Shown: positions 16,647-27,642 of the stretch, piece by piece
Layout: each line of letters starts with the position of its first letter
Numbering within the stretch: position 1 is the stretch's first letter
Source: Rhodococcus spongiicola
GTDB lineage: Bacteria; Actinomycetota; Actinomycetes; Mycobacteriales; Mycobacteriaceae
Length of the DNA: 64,000 nucleotides
Direction: 5' to 3'
Assembly (NCBI RefSeq): GCF_004011835.1
Contig: NZ_RKLN01000007.1
Location: 185,161-249,160, forward strand
Translations under genes and position numbers: made by a program
The notes under the pieces: generated by a model
Told to the model about the DNA's origin: nothing
Databases searched by the model: none
Seen by the model: the letters and a program-made list of their open reading frames with translations, nothing else

Positions 16647-16739
16647 AGGATGAAGGTGGACCGCTTGTCCAGCCCCTCAGCCGCCGAGCCAGTAGGGTTT
16701 CTTTCAGTCGGCCGTTCGGCGACGTAGGGAGCACGGGCG

Positions 16740-17666
16740 ATGTCCGGACCAGGTGCAGGTATCCGACCTGATGCGCGCAGGAACTTCTTCCGCGCGGCTG
16801 TGGCGACGCTGCTGGCACTCATCGTTTTCAGTACCGCGGGGTGCGTCGTCAACAACGAGGGACTGGTGCCGGTGGTCACCGGCGTTGACGTCCACCGCGT
16901 CGACTCGATTGCCGATCAGCTTCCGCCGCAGATCGCCGCGTCCGGCCGACTCCTCGTCGGCACGAACCCTCCCTACGCACCCAACGAGTTCAAAGACGAG
17001 AGCGGGACGATAGTCGGTTTCGATGTCGACCTGATGACCGCTGCCGGTCAGGTTCTCGGGCTCACCGTCGAACTCCAGGAAGCCGACTTCGACAAGATCA
17101 TCCCGGCGGTGCAGGCCGGGACGTTCAACGTGGGGGCGTCTTCGTTCACCGACACGCTCGAGCGGGAGAAGTCGGTGGACTTCGTCACCTACTACAGCGC
17201 TGGCGTGCAGTGGGCCCAGCGACCCGACGACGACATCGATCCCAACAACGCGTGCGGGCTGCGGGTGGGGGTCCAGACCACCACGATCGAGGACATCGAG
17301 GAAGTGCCGGCCAAGAGTGCCGCGTGCGTTGCCGCCGGCAAGCCCCCGATCGAGAAGATCAAGTACGACAGCCAGGATGAGGTCGCCAACGCACTGATCC
17401 TGGGTCGGATCGACGCGCTGTCCGCGGACTCTCCTGTGACCGCCTACGCGATCAGGCGCAGTGACGGCCGGATCGTGCCCGCCGGTGAGGTGTTCGACGC
17501 GGCGCCGTACGGCTGGGTGGTAGCGAAAGGTTCGCCGCTGGCTCCGGTGCTTCAGCAGGCGATGCAGTACCTGATCGACGGCGGCCAGTACCGGGCGATC
17601 GCCGAAGCGTGGGGTGTCGAGGCGGGGGTGATCGAGACTTCGGTCATCAACGGCGCCATGAGCTGA
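16740..17666 (+). CDS. Polar amino-acid ABC transporter substrate-binding lipoprotein
   Basis: A 308-residue periplasmic-type binding protein (SBP_bac_3 family). Residues 1-38 form a signal peptide ending in the lipobox STAGC, so the protein is membrane-anchored outside. The domain begins LLVGTNPPYAPNEFKDESG and contains GFDVDLMTAAG and FNVGASSFTDTLEREKSVDFV, the ligand-binding signature of the family. It is the first gene of a three-gene importer operon; the permease begins 21 bp after its stop. The specific amino acid is not evident. Confidence 0.92.
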   Translation: MSGPGAGIRPDARRNFFRAAVATLLALIVFSTAGCVVNNEGLVPVVTGVDVHRVDSIADQLPPQIAASGRLLVGTNPPYAPNEFKDESGTIVGFDVDLMTAAGQVLGLTVELQEADFDKIIPAVQAGTFNVGASSFTDTLEREKSVDFVTYYSAGVQWAQRPDDDIDPNNACGLRVGVQTTTIEDIEEVPAKSAACVAAGKPPIEKIKYDSQDEVANALILGRIDALSADSPVTAYAIRRSDGRIVPAGEVFDAAPYGWVVAKGSPLAPVLQQAMQYLIDGGQYRAIAEAWGVEAGVIETSVINGAMS

Positions 17667-17687
17667 TGTCGTGAGAGGCGGACAGCC

Positions 17688-18656
17688 ATGTCACACAAAG
17701 AGAGCCGATCTTCAGGGGTTTCGACGGAACCTGAGCCGGAGCCGATCGAGGCCGTCCCACTGAGGCATCCTGGCCGGTGGATTGCCGCGGTGATCGTGCT
17801 CGTGTTGTTCGGGCTGTTCGTCTACGGGGCCGCAACAAACGAGGCGTTCCGCTGGGACATATACGGCCAGTACCTCTTCGACAGACGGATCACGGAAGCA
17901 GCATGGGTGACGATCCAGCTGACGGTGCTGTCCATGACGATTGCCGTCGTGCTCGGCATGGTGCTGGCGATCATGCGTATGTCACCGAATCCGGTGTTGC
18001 GCGCAGCAGCCTGGGTGTACCTGTGGGTGTTCCGCGGCACGCCGGTGTACGTCCAGTTGGTGTTCTGGGGACTGTTCACGGCGATCTACCAGACGCTGGA
18101 CCTTGGGATACCGTTCGTGTACCAGTTCGCGCACATCGAGCTGCACGGTCTCCACGAGGCATTCTTGTTCGCGGTGATCGGTCTCGGTCTCAACGAGGCC
18201 GCCTACATGGCCGAGATCGTGCGGGCCGGCATCAGTTCAGTGAGCGAGGGGCAGATCGAGGCGTCGACGGCGCTGGGCATGTCGTGGGCGCAGACGATGC
18301 GTCGCACCGTCCTGCCGCAGGCCATGCGCGTGATCATTCCACCGACCGGCAACGAGCTGATCGGCCTGCTCAAGACCACGTCGCTGGTGTCGGCCGTCCC
18401 TTACACACTGGAGTTGTACGGCCGAGCGCGGGACATCTCCGGAGCGAACTTCCAGCCCATCCCGCTGTTGCTCGTCGCCGCCACCTGGTATCTGGCGATA
18501 ACGAGCATTCTGATGATCGGCCAGCACTACCTCGAGCGGTACTACTCGAAGGGCGCCTCTCGAAAGCTCACCGCGCGGCAGTTGCAGGCCCTCGCGGACG
18601 CAGAGGGCCGGCCCGTCGTCATCTCGCCGGATACGGCGGGAGGAGAACGGCAATGA
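17688..18656 (+). CDS. Polar amino-acid ABC transporter permease
   Basis: A 322-residue HisM/GlnP-type permease with a cytoplasmic N-terminal tail of about 30 residues and at least five membrane spans. The EAA loop that contacts the ATPase is [17 protein letters not shown] followed by [13 protein letters not shown]. The single permease probably works as a homodimer. Its stop overlaps the ATG of the ATPase gene (ATGA). Confidence 0.93.
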   Translation: MSHKESRSSGVSTEPEPEPIEAVPLRHPGRWIAAVIVLVLFGLFVYGAATNEAFRWDIYGQYLFDRRITEAAWVTIQLTVLSMTIAVVLGMVLAIMRMSPNPVLRAAAWVYLWVFRGTPVYVQLVFWGLFTAIYQTLDLGIPFVYQFAHIELHGLHEAFLFAVIGLGLNEAAYMAEIVRAGISSVSEGQIEASTALGMSWAQTMRRTVLPQAMRVIIPPTGNELIGLLKTTSLVSAVPYTLELYGRARDISGANFQPIPLLLVAATWYLAITSILMIGQHYLERYYSKGASRKLTARQLQALADAEGRPVVISPDTAGGERQ

Positions 18657-19414
18657 CGCCGATGCTCCAGGCCGACCGGGTGTGCAAGAACTATGGTGCG
18701 CTGCAGGTGTTGCGGGGAGTCTCGCTCGAAATCGAGCGCGGCCAGGTGCTGTGCTTGGTGGGTCCTTCCGGATCCGGCAAGTCGACTTTCCTGCGCTGCA
18801 TCAACCATCTCGAGCGGGTGAATGCCGGCAGGTTGTATGTCGACGGCAAGCTAGTCGGCTATGCAGAACATGGCGGCAAGCTCCACGAACTGACCCCCCG
18901 GGCGGCGGCCCGCCAGCGGCGCGAGATCGGAATGGTGTTCCAGCACTTCAATCTCTTTCCCCACCGCACCGCGCTGGAGAACATCATCGAAGCACCCATT
19001 CTCGTCAGGAAGATCCCGCGGGCGAAGGCCGTCGAGCGCGCGCGTGACCTCCTCGCCCGGGTGGGACTGGTCGACAAGGCCGATGCGTACCCGGCGCAGT
19101 TGTCCGGTGGGCAGCAGCAGCGGGTCGCCATCGCCCGTGCGCTCGCCATGGACCCGAAGCTCATGCTGTTCGACGAGCCCACCTCCGCGCTCGACCCCGA
19201 ACTCGTCGGTGAGGTGCTGTCAGTGATGAAGCACCTCGCGCAGGAGGGCATGACGATGGTCGTCGTCACCCACGAGATCGGATTCGCGCGCGAGGTCGCC
19301 GATCAGTTGGTGTTCATGGATGCCGGTGTGGTCGTCGAGTCGGGGGAACCTCGGGAGTTGCTGGCCAATCCCCAACAGGATCGGACCAAGGCTTTCCTGT
19401 CCACGCTGCTCTGA
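18653..19414 (+). CDS. Polar amino-acid ABC transporter ATP-binding protein
   Basis: A 253-residue GlnQ/HisP-type ATPase. Walker A is GPSGSGKST near residue 38, the signature [15 protein letters not shown] near 146, and Walker [13 protein letters not shown] near 166, with the switch His in VTHEIGFA. A 10-15 residue insertion ([19 protein letters not shown]) before the Q-loop is seen in a GlnQ subfamily. The ATG overlaps the permease stop, so the two are coupled. Confidence 0.94.
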   Translation: MTPMLQADRVCKNYGALQVLRGVSLEIERGQVLCLVGPSGSGKSTFLRCINHLERVNAGRLYVDGKLVGYAEHGGKLHELTPRAAARQRREIGMVFQHFNLFPHRTALENIIEAPILVRKIPRAKAVERARDLLARVGLVDKADAYPAQLSGGQQQRVAIARALAMDPKLMLFDEPTSALDPELVGEVLSVMKHLAQEGMTMVVVTHEIGFAREVADQLVFMDAGVVVESGEPRELLANPQQDRTKAFLSTLL

Positions 19415-19419
19415 CCGGC

Positions 19420-19715
19420 TTTCTCGGCGGCTTCGCTGACGGCCTTCCCCAGGCCTCGCGGTTGTCGGCGCGTAGCTTCTGGCTCTCGCGGCGCAGACGC
19501 CGGACCTCACCGAGAGTCGGTGGCAGTTGACCACTGGACTTGTCGGCCCCGCCGTCGCTCTTGTCCGCCTCGGTGGCGGCCGGTGCGTCGGGGGTGGGCC
19601 TTCTTGCCGTTCGACTTGATGATCGAGCCGATCGGCTGCCCGTACTTCTTCGCGCCCGAAGCGGTTTGGACCTTTTGAATCCTCTTCTTAGGACGGGCGG
19701 CGGCTCCTTCGGCCA
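19420..19715 (-). pseudogene. Degraded open frame of unknown function
   Basis: On the minus strand, coding-like pieces continue only if frames are changed: ARPKKRIQKVQTASGAKKY and IGSIIKSNGKK in one frame, then ATEADKSDGGADKSSGQL and EVRRLRRESQKLRADNREA in a second, then [16 protein letters not shown] in a third. The composition (Lys/Glu-rich, heptad-like RRLRRESQKL) differs from random antisense translation in this GC-rich DNA. I read it as one small gene broken by two frameshifts. I do not recognise the family. Confidence 0.35.
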
Positions 19716-19717
19716 AC

Positions 19718-19741
19718 AGAAAAAGCCCGTCGTAGCGGGTT
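19718..19741 (-). terminator. Intrinsic terminator, minus strand
   Basis: Read on the minus strand, AACCCG-CTACGA-CGGGCT forms a short hairpin followed directly by TTTTTC. It lies about 75 bp after the stop of the 78-residue gene at 19816-20052 and would end that transcript. Confidence 0.6.
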
Positions 19742-19815
19742 CTTCTCGGGGGCTGAACAGCACTCGGCCCCTGGTTCCTGGCGGGGAAGCCAGGGGTAGG
19801 CAAGTGTGGGCGGGT

Positions 19816-20052
19816 CTACGGTTTGGGGTGTTCGGCGTGGAATGCGTCCCACGCCCGAGTCACCGCGTCGGCCCGGTTGTCGGTGCCGGGGTCGGTGTCC
19901 ATGACCTCGATCAGCGTGCCCTCGATCTCGTCACTGATAGGGGTGGGACAGCAATAGTCGATGAGCTCGCCGTCCTCGGCGTGCGCGAGTGCAACTTCGA
20001 AGGTGCGCCGCCACTCCTCGTAGGTCGGTGGGGTATCTCGCCGCTTGTACAC
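19816..20052 (-). CDS. Hypothetical protein, 78 aa
   Basis: A small acidic protein that I do not recognise. It begins MYKRRDTPPTYEEWRRTF, has a helical stretch VALAHAEDGELIDYC, a double Cys, and ends AWDAFHAEHPKP. It has no signal peptide or membrane span. The GTG start comes directly after the TGA stop of the broken upstream frame (TGAGTG), suggesting translational coupling in an ancestral two-gene unit, and a minus-strand terminator follows. Codon use looks like a real gene. Confidence 0.5.
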   Translation of the reverse strand: MYKRRDTPPTYEEWRRTFEVALAHAEDGELIDYCCPTPISDEIEGTLIEVMDTDPGTDNRADAVTRAWDAFHAEHPKP

Positions 20053-20294
20053 TCACTTCCTCCGCTCCCGGATTTGTTCGAGGACCTCGAGTGTAAGGCG
20101 CGGGAGGCCTCGCTGGCGTACATGCCGTTGATCTCGACGTCGAGTGTCGCCGGCCCTGCGATGAAGCTAGACCGCCCGTCACAGCTAGACCGCTCGTCGA
20201 GGAGCGTTCGATACTGCGGGTGAGGGTCGCGTGGAAGCGTTCGTCGGGATTGCCATGCCACGATTCGGCTAGGGAGCCAGTCGATTTCGGTCAC
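20053..20294 (-). pseudogene. Frameshifted small open frame upstream of the 78-aa gene
   Basis: From GTG 20294, preceded by GGAG, the frame reads TEIDWLPSRIVAWQSRRTLP and later DVEINGMYASEASR, then runs off in the wrong frame. Shifting by one base near 20100 gives RLTLEVLEQIRERRK and a TGA at 20055-20053 immediately before the next gene's GTG. This fits a real gene with a single frameshift (or a sequencing error). The function is unknown. Confidence 0.4.
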
Positions 20295-20429
20295 TGATCC
20301 CGCTCCATGTGACGTGGGGATCGGTCAGGTATCTGGCGTCTAGCGGTTAGCTAATGCCAGGGAAGGAAGCAATTCCTCGCCGCTCCGCTCTAACTCCGTG
20401 TCGCTCTAGCGGAGAGCTGACCGGGGGTC

Positions 20430-21278
20430 TCAGGCGGGCTTGCGGGTGACGAAGATTGCGGTCCCCGGGAACAGCTGGCCGCGCAGCGGACTCCACTGGC
20501 CCCACTCCCGGTCGAGCCACTCGGGCCACTCCGGCTCGACTATGTCGCGCACTTCGAGGCCGGCTGCGACTGCCTCGCGGACGCGATCGCCCATCGTCCG
20601 GTGGTGTTCGACGTAAGTGGGAACGCCGTCGTCGTCGATCTCGACGTAAGGGGTGCGGTCGAAGTAGGGGAGTGTCGCCGTCAGGCCCTGTGGTCCGGGG
20701 TCGTCCGGGAAGATCCAGCGTATCGGATGGTTCACCGCGAACACCCACGACCCGCCCGGTCGCAGCACCCGTGCTACCTCTTGCATCACCTGTGCGGAAT
20801 CCGCGACGAACGGAACCGCACCAAAAGCCGAACACGCCAGGTCGAAGCTTGCATCCGAGAAAGGCAACGCCTCCGCGCCGGCCTGGACGAGGGCGACTCT
20901 CGGTCCACCCCGTTCCATCGCTGCGACTCCCCGCTCGAGCATCCCCATCGAGATGTCGAGTCCGACGACGTCGGCGCCCTCGGCGGCGAGCCAGCGCGCG
21001 CACGGGGCCGACCCGCAGCCGACCTCGAGGACCCTCTTCCCGGCGACCTCGCCGAGCAGACGGACGTCGCCCTCGTGAAGGCCCTCCGGGCACCACACGA
21101 ACTCGCCGTCCGTCGAGTCGACGCCGAGGAACTCGCCGTGGGTGCGGTGGTAGTCGTCGGCGTCGGCGTCCCACCAGGCCCGGCTAGCGCGCTCACTGGC
21201 CTCGGTTCCGATCCGTGTTCGGCTCACACCGCTGGTGCCCAGAGCGAAGATGGCGGCGGCGTGACGATCGTCGGACAT
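20430..21278 (-). CDS. Class I SAM-dependent methyltransferase
   Basis: A 282-residue methyltransferase of the UbiE/type-11 kind. The SAM-binding motif I is VLEVGCGSAPCARWLA near residue 85, motif II VVGLDISMGML, then GAEALPFSDASFDLA and the post-motif VLRPGGSWVF. The N-terminal WWDADADDYHRTHGEF segment is shared with a set of actinobacterial methyltransferases usually encoded next to rpsA. The substrate is not known. I prefer ATG 21278; a TTG nine bases upstream is possible. It is divergent from rpsA. Confidence 0.9.
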   Translation of the reverse strand: MSDDRHAAAIFALGTSGVSRTRIGTEASERASRAWWDADADDYHRTHGEFLGVDSTDGEFVWCPEGLHEGDVRLLGEVAGKRVLEVGCGSAPCARWLAAEGADVVGLDISMGMLERGVAAMERGGPRVALVQAGAEALPFSDASFDLACSAFGAVPFVADSAQVMQEVARVLRPGGSWVFAVNHPIRWIFPDDPGPQGLTATLPYFDRTPYVEIDDDGVPTYVEHHRTMGDRVREAVAAGLEVRDIVEPEWPEWLDREWGQWSPLRGQLFPGTAIFVTRKPA

Positions 21279-21596
21279 GGTGGCCAAGAGTAGACCGAGG
21301 CTGGGTTTGCCCAGCTAGCCCGCGGTCACGTACCCTGTGGAACGCGAGTGTCTTCGATGCAGCTTCTAAATGCTGCGACCCGACACAGTTTCTCGACGCG
21401 GCTCCTCGTTGGCCGATGTACAGGCCGTGAGGATTGCGTGGGGTCTGTGGGTGGGGCGTGCGGGGGCTGCGGAACGGCCTCGTAGCGGGTCAGATGGCCA
21501 GACGACTGCGGAAACCACCGTGATCGGAGGTCCTTCGGCCCGCGCATCTGACAGAAGACCAACCCGACTTTCAACCTGTCCGGAGCAACCCAACAC
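21279..21596. other. Intergenic region and leader of rpsA
   Basis: About 315 bases between the methyltransferase and rpsA starts. I see a small hairpin GCAGC-N8-GCTGC at 21360-21377 and no open frame of merit. A long 5' leader for rpsA is likely, but I cannot place the promoter with confidence. Confidence 0.4.
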
Positions 21597-23072
21597 ATGC
21601 CCTCCAACACCGTGACCTCGCCGCAGGTAGCCGTCAACGACATCGGCTCCGCCGAGGACTTCCTCGCCGCCATCGACGCCACGATCAAGTACTTCAACGA
21701 TGGCGACATCGTGGAAGGCACGATCGTCAAGGTCGATCGTGACGAGGTCCTTCTCGACATCGGTTACAAGACCGAAGGCGTCATTCCTTCCCGCGAGCTC
21801 TCCATCAAGCATGACATCGACCCCAACGAGGTCGTCTCCGTCGGCGACGAGGTCGAAGCCCTGGTCCTCACCAAGGAGGACAAAGAAGGCCGCCTGATCC
21901 TGTCGAAGAAGCGCGCACAGTACGAGCGTGCTTGGGGCACCATCGAGGAGCTCAAGGAGAAGGACGAGGCCGTCAAGGGCACCGTCATCGAGGTCGTCAA
22001 GGGCGGCCTCATCCTCGATATCGGCCTGCGTGGCTTCCTTCCTGCATCCCTCGTCGAGATGCGTCGCGTCCGCGACCTCCAGCCGTACGTCGGCAAGGAG
22101 ATCGAGGCGAAGATCATCGAGCTCGACAAGAACCGCAACAACGTGGTCCTGTCGCGTCGTGCCTGGCTCGAGCAGACCCAGTCCGAGGTCCGCAGCGAGT
22201 TCCTACACCAGCTGCAGAAGGGCCAGGTCCGCAAGGGCGTCGTGTCCTCGATCGTCAACTTCGGTGCGTTCGTCGACCTCGGCGGGGTCGACGGTCTGGT
22301 GCACGTCTCGGAGCTGTCCTGGAAGCACATCGATCACCCGTCCGAGGTTGTCGAGGTCGGCACCGAGGTCACCGTCGAGGTGCTCGACGTCGATCTGGAC
22401 CGCGAGCGTGTCTCCCTGTCGCTGAAGGCGACCCAGGAGGACCCGTGGCGTCAGTTCGCCCGCACCCACGCCATCGGCCAGATCGTGCCGGGCAAGGTCA
22501 CCAAGCTGGTTCCGTTCGGTGCGTTCGTTCGCGTCGAGGAGGGCATCGAGGGCCTGGTGCACATCTCCGAGTTGGCCGAGCGCCACGTCGAGGTTCCGGA
22601 TCAGGTTGTGGCCGTCGGCGACGACGCGCTCGTCAAGGTCATCGACATCGATCTCGAGCGTCGTCGTATCTCGCTGTCGCTGAAGCAGGCGAACGAGGAC
22701 TACAACGCCGAGTTCGATCCGTCGAAGTACGGCATGGCCGACTCGTACGACGAGCAGGGCAACTACATCTTCCCCGAGGGCTTCGATCCCGAGACCAACG
22801 AATGGCTCGAGGGCTTCGAGAAGCAGCGTGAGGAGTGGGAGTCCCGCTACGCGGAGGCCGAGCGGCGCCACAAGATGCACACTGCCCAGATGGAGAAGAT
22901 GGCCGCGGACGAGGCGGCCGAGGCGGCTGCCGGTGCGTCCGGCGGCGGCAACTACTCCTCGGAGTCGGGCGCGGACGAGGCCGCGGCCGCGGCTGCCGAG
23001 TCCGCAGGTGGCTCGCTGGCGAGCGATGCCCAGCTTGCGGCACTGCGCGAGAAGCTGTCGGGCAACGCCTGA
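21597..23072 (+). CDS. rpsA: 30S ribosomal protein S1
   Basis: A 491-residue ribosomal protein with four consecutive S1 RNA-binding domains (about 35-105, 123-190, 208-278, 295-365), shown by repeats such as GTIVKVDRDEVLLDIGYKTEG, GAFVDLGGVDGLVHVSEL and GAFVRVEEGIEGLVHISEL. The C-terminal tail after residue 400 is charged and Ala/Gly-rich, ending ALREKLSGNA, as in mycobacterial RpsA. It helps mRNA bind the 30S subunit and is involved in trans-translation. ATG 21597 begins the conserved MPSNTVTSPQVAVNDIG. Confidence 0.97.
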   Translation: MPSNTVTSPQVAVNDIGSAEDFLAAIDATIKYFNDGDIVEGTIVKVDRDEVLLDIGYKTEGVIPSRELSIKHDIDPNEVVSVGDEVEALVLTKEDKEGRLILSKKRAQYERAWGTIEELKEKDEAVKGTVIEVVKGGLILDIGLRGFLPASLVEMRRVRDLQPYVGKEIEAKIIELDKNRNNVVLSRRAWLEQTQSEVRSEFLHQLQKGQVRKGVVSSIVNFGAFVDLGGVDGLVHVSELSWKHIDHPSEVVEVGTEVTVEVLDVDLDRERVSLSLKATQEDPWRQFARTHAIGQIVPGKVTKLVPFGAFVRVEEGIEGLVHISELAERHVEVPDQVVAVGDDALVKVIDIDLERRRISLSLKQANEDYNAEFDPSKYGMADSYDEQGNYIFPEGFDPETNEWLEGFEKQREEWESRYAEAERRHKMHTAQMEKMAADEAAEAAAGASGGGNYSSESGADEAAAAAAESAGGSLASDAQLAALREKLSGNA

Positions 23073-23086
23073 CGCTTGATCACCGA

Positions 23087-23120
23087 AAGACCTCGGTCCT
23101 GCTCGCAGGGCCGGGGTCTT
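23087..23120 (+). terminator. Hairpin terminator after rpsA
   Basis: AAGACCTCGGTCCTG-CTCG-CAGGGCCGGGGTCTT forms a 15-bp stem, with two G-T pairs, around a four-base loop, 14 bases after the rpsA stop. There is no T-tract, as is common in actinobacteria. Confidence 0.7.
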
Positions 23121-23157
23121 CGGCGTTCGTGGCCAACTGATGGCAGCCACCTGACGA

Positions 23158-23194
23158 CAGTGGCCCCGCTCCCGTGCGGGGAGCGGGGCCACTG
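23158..23194. terminator. Perfect 16-bp GC-rich hairpin
   Basis: CAGTGGCCCCGCTCCC (23158-23173) pairs without mismatch with GGGAGCGGGGCCACTG (23179-23194) around the loop GTGCG. It could end transcripts from either side: rpsA on the plus strand or the small minus-strand frame that stops at 23215. Confidence 0.65.
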
Positions 23195-23214
23195 TGCATG
23201 TCGTACACGGTCGG

Positions 23215-23385
23215 TCAGTTCGCCACGGCCGGCACCCATCGGGTAGGCATGGTCGCCGTACGCTTCCGGACAGCGGCAAAGCTGTGGCGGGCGGGAGTCA
23301 GAACACGGTGGAACCAACTGCGCCGATGCTCTGCGAGTGCAGCCGCAACCTCTGGGATGAGGATCGCGTGAACGCCGTTTTCCAT
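23215..23385 (-). CDS. Possible small protein, 56 aa
   Basis: A short minus-strand frame: MENGVHAILIPEVAAALAEH at the start, then basic residues (LTPARHSFAAVRKRTA) and a stop 20 bases before a perfect hairpin. The amino-acid mix looks more protein-like than the antisense frames around it, and the hairpin would be a well-placed terminator. There is no good ribosome site before the ATG and I recognise no family. The rest of 23121-23556 holds no other gene that I can support. Confidence 0.35.
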   Translation of the reverse strand: MENGVHAILIPEVAAALAEHRRSWFHRVLTPARHSFAAVRKRTATMPTRWVPAVAN

Positions 23386-23556
23386 GCCGAGACGGTGCCG
23401 ACCGGGACGGGTGGAAGTACTGCGCATCTGCGGGTTCTACTCGTATCTCGAATCGGCTGGTCGGACGGTCGAGGAAAGGTTATCCGACCAGGTCGTCGCA
23501 CCGCCACATTTGATCCACTGATGATCTTCGGTTTGATTGGTGCGACACTGGTCGGC

Positions 23557-24780
23557 GTGTTGAGAGTGGGCCTCACGGGAGGTATCGGAGCCGGCAAGTC
23601 GACCGTATCGAAAGTCCTCGCGGACCTCGGAGCGGTCATCGTGGACGCCGACATCATCGCGCGGGAGGTCGTCGAACCGGGCACACCCGGTCTCGCGGCG
23701 CTCGTCGAGGCGTTCGGTGCCGACATCCTGCACTCGGACGGTTCGCTGAACCGGCCGGCCCTGGCGGAGCGGGCTTTCGGAAGCGACGAGTCGAGGCTGC
23801 GGCTGAACTCGATCCTGCACCCGCGGATCGGTCAACGGACCGCGGAGATCGTGAACGGTGCCCCTGCGGACGGCATAGTCGTCCAGGACATCCCGCTTCT
23901 CGTCGAGGGGCGAATGGGCCCGGCATTCAACCTCGTGATCGTCGTGCACGTCGATACGGAGGAGCGGGTGCGCCGCCTGGTCGAGTTGCGTGGGATGACG
24001 GAGGCGGATGCTCGGGCGCGGATTGCGGCCCAGGCCACCGACGATCAACGGCGGGCCGCCGCCGACGTCTGGCTCGACAACAGTGGAACTGTCGAGCAGA
24101 TCGAAGAGCAGGTGCGGTCGCTGTTCACCGGCCGGCTCGTGCCGTTCGAACGCAACCTGCGCAGCCACACCGTCGTGACCGTGCCGCCGGTCCTCTGTGG
24201 ACCCGACCCGGAGTGGGAGATGCAGGGCGAGCGGCTGGTCGAGCGCCTTCGTGCGGTGTGCGGAGAGCGCATCGTCCGCGTCGACCACGTCGGCTCCACC
24301 GCGGTGCCGGGAATGGATGCGCGAGATCTGATCGATATCCAGATCACCGTCCCGGACCTGGCCGCGGCCGACGCCCTGAGCGAACCTCTGGCGGCGGCCG
24401 GCTTCCCGGCGCTGGCGGAGGTGACCCGTGACGAGCCGATCCCGACCTACGGGGTCGGCGGCGAGGCAGACCCGGCACTGTGGGACAAGCGGACGCACGG
24501 CGGGGCGGACCCCGGACGACCCGTGCGGATCGACCTGCGGGTCGATCGCTGGCCCGGCCAGCGGTTCGCGCTGTTGCTGCGCGACTGGCTGCGCGCCGAC
24601 GCCCAGGCACGCACCGAATTCCTCGAGTTGAAGCGAGGCGCGGCGGCCAAAGCCGCAGTTGACGCGCGCGAGGGCGATCCCACGGTCACGTATGCGGACG
24701 TCCTTGCCCCGTGGTTCGACCTCGGGTACCGGCGGGCATGGGCGTGGGCTGAGTCCACCGGGTGGGCGCCCGAGCGGTAG
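23557..24780 (+). CDS. coaE: Dephospho-CoA kinase fused to a GrpB-like domain
   Basis: A 407-residue protein. Residues 1-200 are dephospho-CoA kinase, the last step of coenzyme A synthesis: P-loop GGIGAGKSTVSK, DADIIAREVVEPG, VQDIPLLVEG and the LID region EADARARIAAQAT. Residues about 205-400 are a GrpB/UPF0157 domain of the nucleotidyltransferase fold with VDHVGSTAVPGMDARDLIDI. This two-domain form is normal in mycobacteria and relatives; the C-terminal part was reported to aid folding of the kinase. I chose GTG 23557, giving MLRVGLTGG, over the ATG 12 codons upstream. Confidence 0.93.
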   Translation: MLRVGLTGGIGAGKSTVSKVLADLGAVIVDADIIAREVVEPGTPGLAALVEAFGADILHSDGSLNRPALAERAFGSDESRLRLNSILHPRIGQRTAEIVNGAPADGIVVQDIPLLVEGRMGPAFNLVIVVHVDTEERVRRLVELRGMTEADARARIAAQATDDQRRAAADVWLDNSGTVEQIEEQVRSLFTGRLVPFERNLRSHTVVTVPPVLCGPDPEWEMQGERLVERLRAVCGERIVRVDHVGSTAVPGMDARDLIDIQITVPDLAAADALSEPLAAAGFPALAEVTRDEPIPTYGVGGEADPALWDKRTHGGADPGRPVRIDLRVDRWPGQRFALLLRDWLRADAQARTEFLELKRGAAAKAAVDAREGDPTVTYADVLAPWFDLGYRRAWAWAESTGWAPER

Positions 24781-24797
24781 TCCTCAGCGGACTACAC

Positions 24798-25382
24798 TCA
24801 GCGCCAACTGACGGGCATTCCCTTCGACGCGAGCCAGGCTTCCACGTCGTGGCCGTGGCGGGCGATCCCGTCCACGGCCGCCATTGCGCGCTGGACTGCC
24901 CGGTTGGCAGTCTGCGGCGAGATGTAGCCGTGTGCAGCTGCCGAGATCAGTTCGTCTACGTCGAGTAGTTCCGTATCCCGGCCCGTCCGAACGACGAGGT
25001 CGAGGTAGTGGTCCTCGGCTTTCCACACGTCCGAGCCCCGTGTGAAGTCGCCGATGTCGATGTAGTGGTCCTGATCGCGGTCGTGATACGGGTGGAAGTG
25101 GAAGATCGAGGCGCGGATACCGAGGTCCGGTATCAGCCAGGATTCCAGATAGTGGAATCGCATGTGGTCGGCCGTCCGGGCCATGTACAGCCCCCATGGT
25201 TCCAGCCGGTAGTGCTCGACAGGACGGACGAACCCCTTGGGGTCGGTGTTGGTGCGCTCGGTGACGTTGAAGTACTCGACCTTGGGTCGATGTGCCGGAA
25301 CCATGTCGAGCGTCGGCACGTAGATAGGTGCCGGGGGTTGGGGCAGGGAGGCTTCGGCGGTACCGGGTTCGACGTTCTCCAT
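24798..25382 (-). CDS. DUF402-domain protein
   Basis: A 194-residue protein with the DUF402 fold: WLIPDLGIRASIFHFHPYHDRDQDHYIDIGDF is the diagnostic acidic stretch, followed by DHYLDLVV, and a helical tail. DUF402 proteins include nucleotide-phosphate hydrolases, so a phosphatase role is possible but not shown. It is convergent with coaE (17 bp between stops) and divergent from uvrB. I prefer ATG 25382; a TTG seven codons upstream is possible. Confidence 0.8.
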   Translation of the reverse strand: MENVEPGTAEASLPQPPAPIYVPTLDMVPAHRPKVEYFNVTERTNTDPKGFVRPVEHYRLEPWGLYMARTADHMRFHYLESWLIPDLGIRASIFHFHPYHDRDQDHYIDIGDFTRGSDVWKAEDHYLDLVVRTGRDTELLDVDELISAAAHGYISPQTANRAVQRAMAAVDGIARHGHDVEAWLASKGMPVSWR

Positions 25383-25456
25383 ATAGTAAGAAAGTACCGT
25401 CAAACGGTTGGTCGGTCATCGGGCGGCGACCCGGCCGCCGACAGCGTTATGAGAAC

Positions 25457-25479
25457 TTGTCAGAAGGGGCGCATACCCT
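25457..25479 (+). promoter_or_regulatory. DNA-damage promoter of uvrB, leaderless
   Basis: TTGTCAGAA (25457-25465), eight bases, then TACCCT (25474-25479) matches the actinobacterial LexA-independent damage promoter TTGTCRGTG-N8-TAnnnT, recognised with PafBC, at seven of nine upstream positions and both fixed -10 bases. Exactly six bases separate TACCCT from the ATG, so the mRNA is likely leaderless. Confidence 0.65.
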
Positions 25480-25485
25480 GGTCTC

Positions 25486-27642
<2,157 letters not shown>

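Noticed and set aside
19540..20223. 227-codon plus-strand frame in the degraded patch
   Set aside because: Translation is Arg/Gly/Val-rich without motif and covers the terminator and opposite-strand frames that look more protein-like.
25383..25485. LexA (SOS) box before uvrB
   Set aside because: GAACTTGTC looks like half of a GAAC-N4-GTTC site but the second half is missing; the damage promoter of the other type explains it better.
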